From: AP-15 sp963737145
GTDB lineage: Bacteria; Pseudomonadota; Alphaproteobacteria; ATCC43930; CGMCC-115725
Length of the DNA stretch: 64,000 bases
Assembly (NCBI GenBank): GCA_963737145.1
Contig: CAVTRO010000007.1
Location: 62,001-126,000 of the forward strand
Reading direction: 5' to 3'
Program-made: the position numbers and the translations under genes
Shown: positions 61,374 through 64,000 of the stretch, in pieces
Layout of the letters: the number at the start of each line of letters is the position of its first letter
Position numbering within the stretch: the first letter of the stretch is position 1
Notes under the pieces: generated by a model
The model's database searches: none
Seen by the model: the letters and a program-made list of their open reading frames with translations, nothing else
Told to the model about the DNA's origin: nothing

Positions 61374-62201
61374 ATGCGGCTGAGATTTGCGGCGGTGATC
61401 CTCGCCGCTCTTTCGATACTGGCGGCCGGGCCTGCTGTCGCTGCGGAAACAATTGTGCTGGCTTCGACGACGTCAGTCGAGAATTCGGGGCTTCTCGCAC
61501 ATATTCTGCCGGAGTTCACCGACAAGACCGGCATCTCGGTGCGCGTTCTCGCACAGGGTACGGGCCAGGCGCTGGCAACGGCGGCGCGGGGCGACGCCGA
61601 TCTGGTTTTGGTGCACGATCCCGAGGCCGAGCAGCAATTCATCGCCAAGGGCCATGGCGCCGAGCGCCGGCAGATCGCCTGGAACGACTTCATTGTGGTC
61701 GGCCCGCGCACGGACCCGGCGCACATCGCCGCCGGCCAGGATGCGGTCGCGGCGTTCACCGCTATTGCCGGTGCTGGCGCGCCTTTCGTGTCGCGCGGCG
61801 ACAAGAGTGGGACCGACGCCCTCGAACACCGCCTGTGGAGAGCGGCCGAGATCGATCCCGCCAAGACCGGCCGGGGCTCATGGTACCGCGACATCGGCGG
61901 CGGCATGGGGGCGGCGCTCAACACGGCCGCAGCGATGGGGGCCTACACCCTCTCCGACCGCGGCACCTGGCTCAGTTTCGGCAACAAGCGCGACCTCACC
62001 GTGCTCGTCCAAGGCGATCCGCGGCTGCTGAACCGCTACGATGTGATTTTGATCGACCCGAAGAAGCACCCGGAAGCCAAGCAGGAACCCGCCCGCCGGC
62101 TGGCCGAGTGGCTCGCCTCGCCCGAGGGCCAAGCCGCGATCGGGGCGTACGAGGTCAATGGCGAGGAGCTGTTTTACCCCTCGGCGGCGGCGCCGAAATA
62201 A
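61374..62201 (+). CDS. tupA: Tungstate-binding periplasmic protein TupA
   Basis: A 275-residue binding protein with signal peptide (MRLRFAAVILAALSILAAGP, cleavage after AVAA). The mature start ETIVLASTTSVENSGLLAHI holds the STTS oxyanion motif of TupA. GTGQALATAARGDADLVLVH, FVSRGDKSGTDALEHRLW and FGNKRDLTVLVQGDPRLLNR follow. It captures tungstate (or molybdate) for TupB. The ATPase gene tupC is not downstream; the next gene is convergent with no gap. Confidence 0.88.
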   Translation: MRLRFAAVILAALSILAAGPAVAAETIVLASTTSVENSGLLAHILPEFTDKTGISVRVLAQGTGQALATAARGDADLVLVHDPEAEQQFIAKGHGAERRQIAWNDFIVVGPRTDPAHIAAGQDAVAAFTAIAGAGAPFVSRGDKSGTDALEHRLWRAAEIDPAKTGRGSWYRDIGGGMGAALNTAAAMGAYTLSDRGTWLSFGNKRDLTVLVQGDPRLLNRYDVILIDPKKHPEAKQEPARRLAEWLASPEGQAAIGAYEVNGEELFYPSAAAPK

Positions 62202-62936
62202 CTACTCCGCCTCGGCGCCCTCCCAGGCTTCGGCACTGGCACCCGCCAGGGCTCGGACGCGCTCCTCATCCTTGGCGAATTCGCCCGCAGCGCCGGAATA
62301 GACGACGCGTCCGTCGTCCAGGACATAAGCGCGGTCGGCGATCTCAGTCGCCGCGCGCACGTTCTGCTCGACCAGCAGGATCGAGATGCCCTCCTCGCGC
62401 GCCGAGGCGACGACCTTGAAGACCTCCTGCACGATCAGCGGAGCGAGACCCTGCGACGGCTCGTCGAGGATCAGCAATTTCGGATTGAGGATCAGCGCGC
62501 GGGCGATCGCCAGCATCTCCTGCTCGCCGCCCGAGAGCTGGCGGCCCTTATTGCCGCGGCGCTCGGCGAGGCGCGGAAAGAGCGCATGGATGCGAGCGAT
62601 CGTCCACGGACCCGGCCGCTCGAGCGGCACCTTGAGGTTCTCCTCCACTGTCAGGTTCGGGAAGACATGGCGCCCCTCCGGCACATAGCCGACGCCGAGC
62701 GCGGCGATCCGATAGGGCGGCCAGGCCGTCGTCGTGTGGCCGAAGATCTGCACCACGCCATTCCGCGGCGGAGTGAGCCCGACCAAGCTCCGCAACGTCG
62801 TGGTCTTGCCGGCGCCGTTCCGCCCCAACAGAGTGACGATTTCGCCTTCGCGTACTTCCAGGCCGACTCCGTGCAGGATGTGACTCTTGCCGTAGAAGGT
62901 GTGGAGGTCCTTGGCTGTCAGCACCGGCCCGCTCAT
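62202..62936 (-). CDS. livF: Branched-chain amino-acid ABC transporter ATPase LivF
   Basis: A 244-residue ATPase. Walker A is LLGRNGAGKTTTLRSLVGL, the signature is LSGGEQEMLAIARAL, and Walker B is LLILDEPSQGLAP. LivF-type features include VPEGRHVFPNLTVEENL. It works with LivG under the LivH/LivM permeases. Its ATG overlaps the livG stop by four bases. Confidence 0.93.
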   Translation of the reverse strand: MSGPVLTAKDLHTFYGKSHILHGVGLEVREGEIVTLLGRNGAGKTTTLRSLVGLTPPRNGVVQIFGHTTTAWPPYRIAALGVGYVPEGRHVFPNLTVEENLKVPLERPGPWTIARIHALFPRLAERRGNKGRQLSGGEQEMLAIARALILNPKLLILDEPSQGLAPLIVQEVFKVVASAREEGISILLVEQNVRAATEIADRAYVLDDGRVVYSGAAGEFAKDEERVRALAGASAEAWEGAEAE

Positions 62937-63682
62937 GCCGCTTCCCCGAGGTAGGCGGCCTGCACGGCTTCGTTCGCGGCGATCTCCTGCGGCGTGCCCT
63001 CGGCCAGCATCGCTCCTTCGGCCAGGACCATGATGCGGTCGGCGAGGTGAAATACGACCCGCATATCGTGCTCGATCAGCACGATCGAGAGCTGGTGGTC
63101 CCGGCGCAGTTGGCGAATGAGCCGGGTGATGTTGTAGGTCTCCTGATCGCCCATCCCGGCGGTCGGCTCATCCAGCAGCAGGAGCCGCGGGTTGAGCGCC
63201 AGCGCCATCATGATCTCGGTGGCACGCTGGTCGCCGTGGCTCAGCTCGCCGACCGGGCGATCCTCCTTGTCGGCCAGACCGCCTTTGTCGGAAAGATCGG
63301 TGACGCGTGTGCTGATCACGGCGTCGGCGTTGCGAGAGATCCATGGCCGCAACCGATAACCAGCGGCAACCTCGACGGCAATACGCAGATTTTGCCGCAC
63401 CGTCAGCTCGGGAAAGATCTCGGTGACCTGGAACGTGCGTGCGATCCCGCGCCAGACGCGCCGCGCCGGCAGCAAATTCGTGATGTCCTGCCGGTCGAAC
63501 AGAATGCGGCCCGAGGTCGGCGCCAGAAATCCGCTGATCAGGTTGAAAAAGGTCGTCTTTCCCGCACCATTGGGACCGATGACCGCGCGCAACTCGCCGT
63601 CTTCGACGGACATCGACACGTCGCGCACCGCGACCAGGCTGCCGAAGTGGCGCGAGACGTTCTCGACCTCGAGCAGGCTCAC
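62933..63682 (-). CDS. livG: Branched-chain amino-acid ABC transporter ATPase LivG
   Basis: A 249-residue ATPase starting at GTG 63682 (MSLLEVENVSRHFGSLVAVR). Walker A is VIGPNGAGKTTFFNLISGF, the signature LSHGDQRATEIMMALAL, Walker B LLLLDEPTAGMGDQE. ARTFQVTEIFPELTVRQNL marks the LivG type. The start overlaps the livM stop by four bases (GTGA), so livM–livG–livF are translationally coupled. Confidence 0.93.
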   Translation of the reverse strand: MSLLEVENVSRHFGSLVAVRDVSMSVEDGELRAVIGPNGAGKTTFFNLISGFLAPTSGRILFDRQDITNLLPARRVWRGIARTFQVTEIFPELTVRQNLRIAVEVAAGYRLRPWISRNADAVISTRVTDLSDKGGLADKEDRPVGELSHGDQRATEIMMALALNPRLLLLDEPTAGMGDQETYNITRLIRQLRRDHQLSIVLIEHDMRVVFHLADRIMVLAEGAMLAEGTPQEIAANEAVQAAYLGEAA

Positions 63683-64000
63683 GACGCGGCCCTGCGCCCG
63701 ATTATGCCGAGCACACCCCGCGGGAAGAACAGCACGACGAGCACGAAGAACAGCCCGATGAACGACATCCAGTTCGCCGTCATGCTCGAGACATAATCCT
63801 GCAGCACAACAAAGATCGCCGCACCGATCAGCGGCCCCCAGAACGAGCGCATGCCGCCCAGAACCGCCATGATCACGAAATCCCCCGACTGGTCCCAGCG
63901 CAGATCGTGCGGGTCGGCGAAATTGTTGAGCAATGCGTAGAGGGTGCCGGCGAGGCTGACGAAGAGGCACGATATGACCCAGGACAGCCAGATGTGCCGG
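63679..64000 (-). CDS. livM: Branched-chain amino-acid ABC transporter permease LivM (partial)
   Basis: The C-terminal 106 residues of a LivM permease; the gene runs off the window. Segments RHIWLSWVISCLFVSLAGTL, DQSGDFVIMAVLGGMRSFWG and PLIGAAIFVVLQDYVSSMTA are typical of the last membrane helices, and it ends LFFPRGVLGIIGRRAAS. The operon order livM–livG–livF suggests livH lies further upstream. Confidence 0.9.
   Translation of the reverse strand, partial: RHIWLSWVISCLFVSLAGTLYALLNNFADPHDLRWDQSGDFVIMAVLGGMRSFWGPLIGAAIFVVLQDYVSSMTANWMSFIGLFFVLVVLFFPRGVLGIIGRRAAS

Overview
The window is a high-GC alphaproteobacterial chromosome segment. Evidence for this is the gene order tuf–trpT–secE–nusG–rplKAJL–rpoBC–rpsLG–fusA–tuf–S10–spc–secY–adk in one uninterrupted run, an RpoB and RpoC of about 1,390 residues, two near-identical tuf copies and frequent GTG starts. 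The genus cannot be named from sequence alone. The accessory part (Rieske and TauD oxygenases, P450 with ferredoxin, LLM and VOC proteins, amidohydrolase, peptide and amino-acid ABC transporters) suggests a soil or water heterotroph with broad catabolism.

Region 1 (1..28715) is the information-processing core, all on the + strand and tightly packed, often with 1- or 4-base stop/start overlaps. It is broken by palindromic repeat elements between rpoB and rpoC (8031..8160) and between rpsJ and rplC (17262..17524). fusA carries one extra base at about 14107. After adk the usual rpsM–rpsK–rpoA–rplQ genes do not follow.

Region 2 (28744..41603) is accessory: a nitrilase-fold protein whose catalytic Cys is Ala, an Asp/Glu-racemase-like protein, two lipoprotein-like genes, two class III nucleotide cyclases, an SDR, LLM and VOC enzymes, a Cys-rich secreted protein and a methyltransferase. 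The most striking gene is a DsbA-family oxidoreductase (33245..33865, - strand). Its open frame is interrupted by a single TGA exactly at the first Cys of the CPWC active site, giving U-P-W-C. A hairpin with the geometry of a bacterial SECIS element (33789..33807) lies 14 to 32 bases downstream, so this is a probable selenoprotein. Between the VOC gene and the Cys-rich gene lies decayed DNA with relics of a TPR protein and a HicB antitoxin.

Region 3 (41658..47614) is a peptide-type ABC importer on the - strand: two tandem paralogous Tat-exported binding proteins, two permeases and a peptidoglycan-binding protein, with no ATPase. Region 4 (47676..57694) holds GNAT, Rieske, TauD-type, hybrid kinase plus KaiC-like, crotonase, ferredoxin plus truncated P450, and amidohydrolase genes. 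Region 5 (57873..64000) begins with remnants (an internally deleted MmeI-like DNA methyltransferase, an orphan HigA-like antitoxin with its palindromic operator, a phosphatase tail), then a TetR regulator, tungstate transporter genes tupB–tupA without tupC, and the start of a branched-chain amino-acid ABC operon (livF, livG, partial livM).

At least 18 single-base frame disruptions occur in otherwise well conserved genes, nearly all equivalent to one extra base (two per cyclase and methyltransferase, three in the SDR, four in each binding protein, one in fusA and one in the KaiC-like gene). Removing the extra bases restores lengths divisible by three, so most are probably consensus errors rather than real mutations. 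These genes are reported here as single CDS features with the disruption noted.
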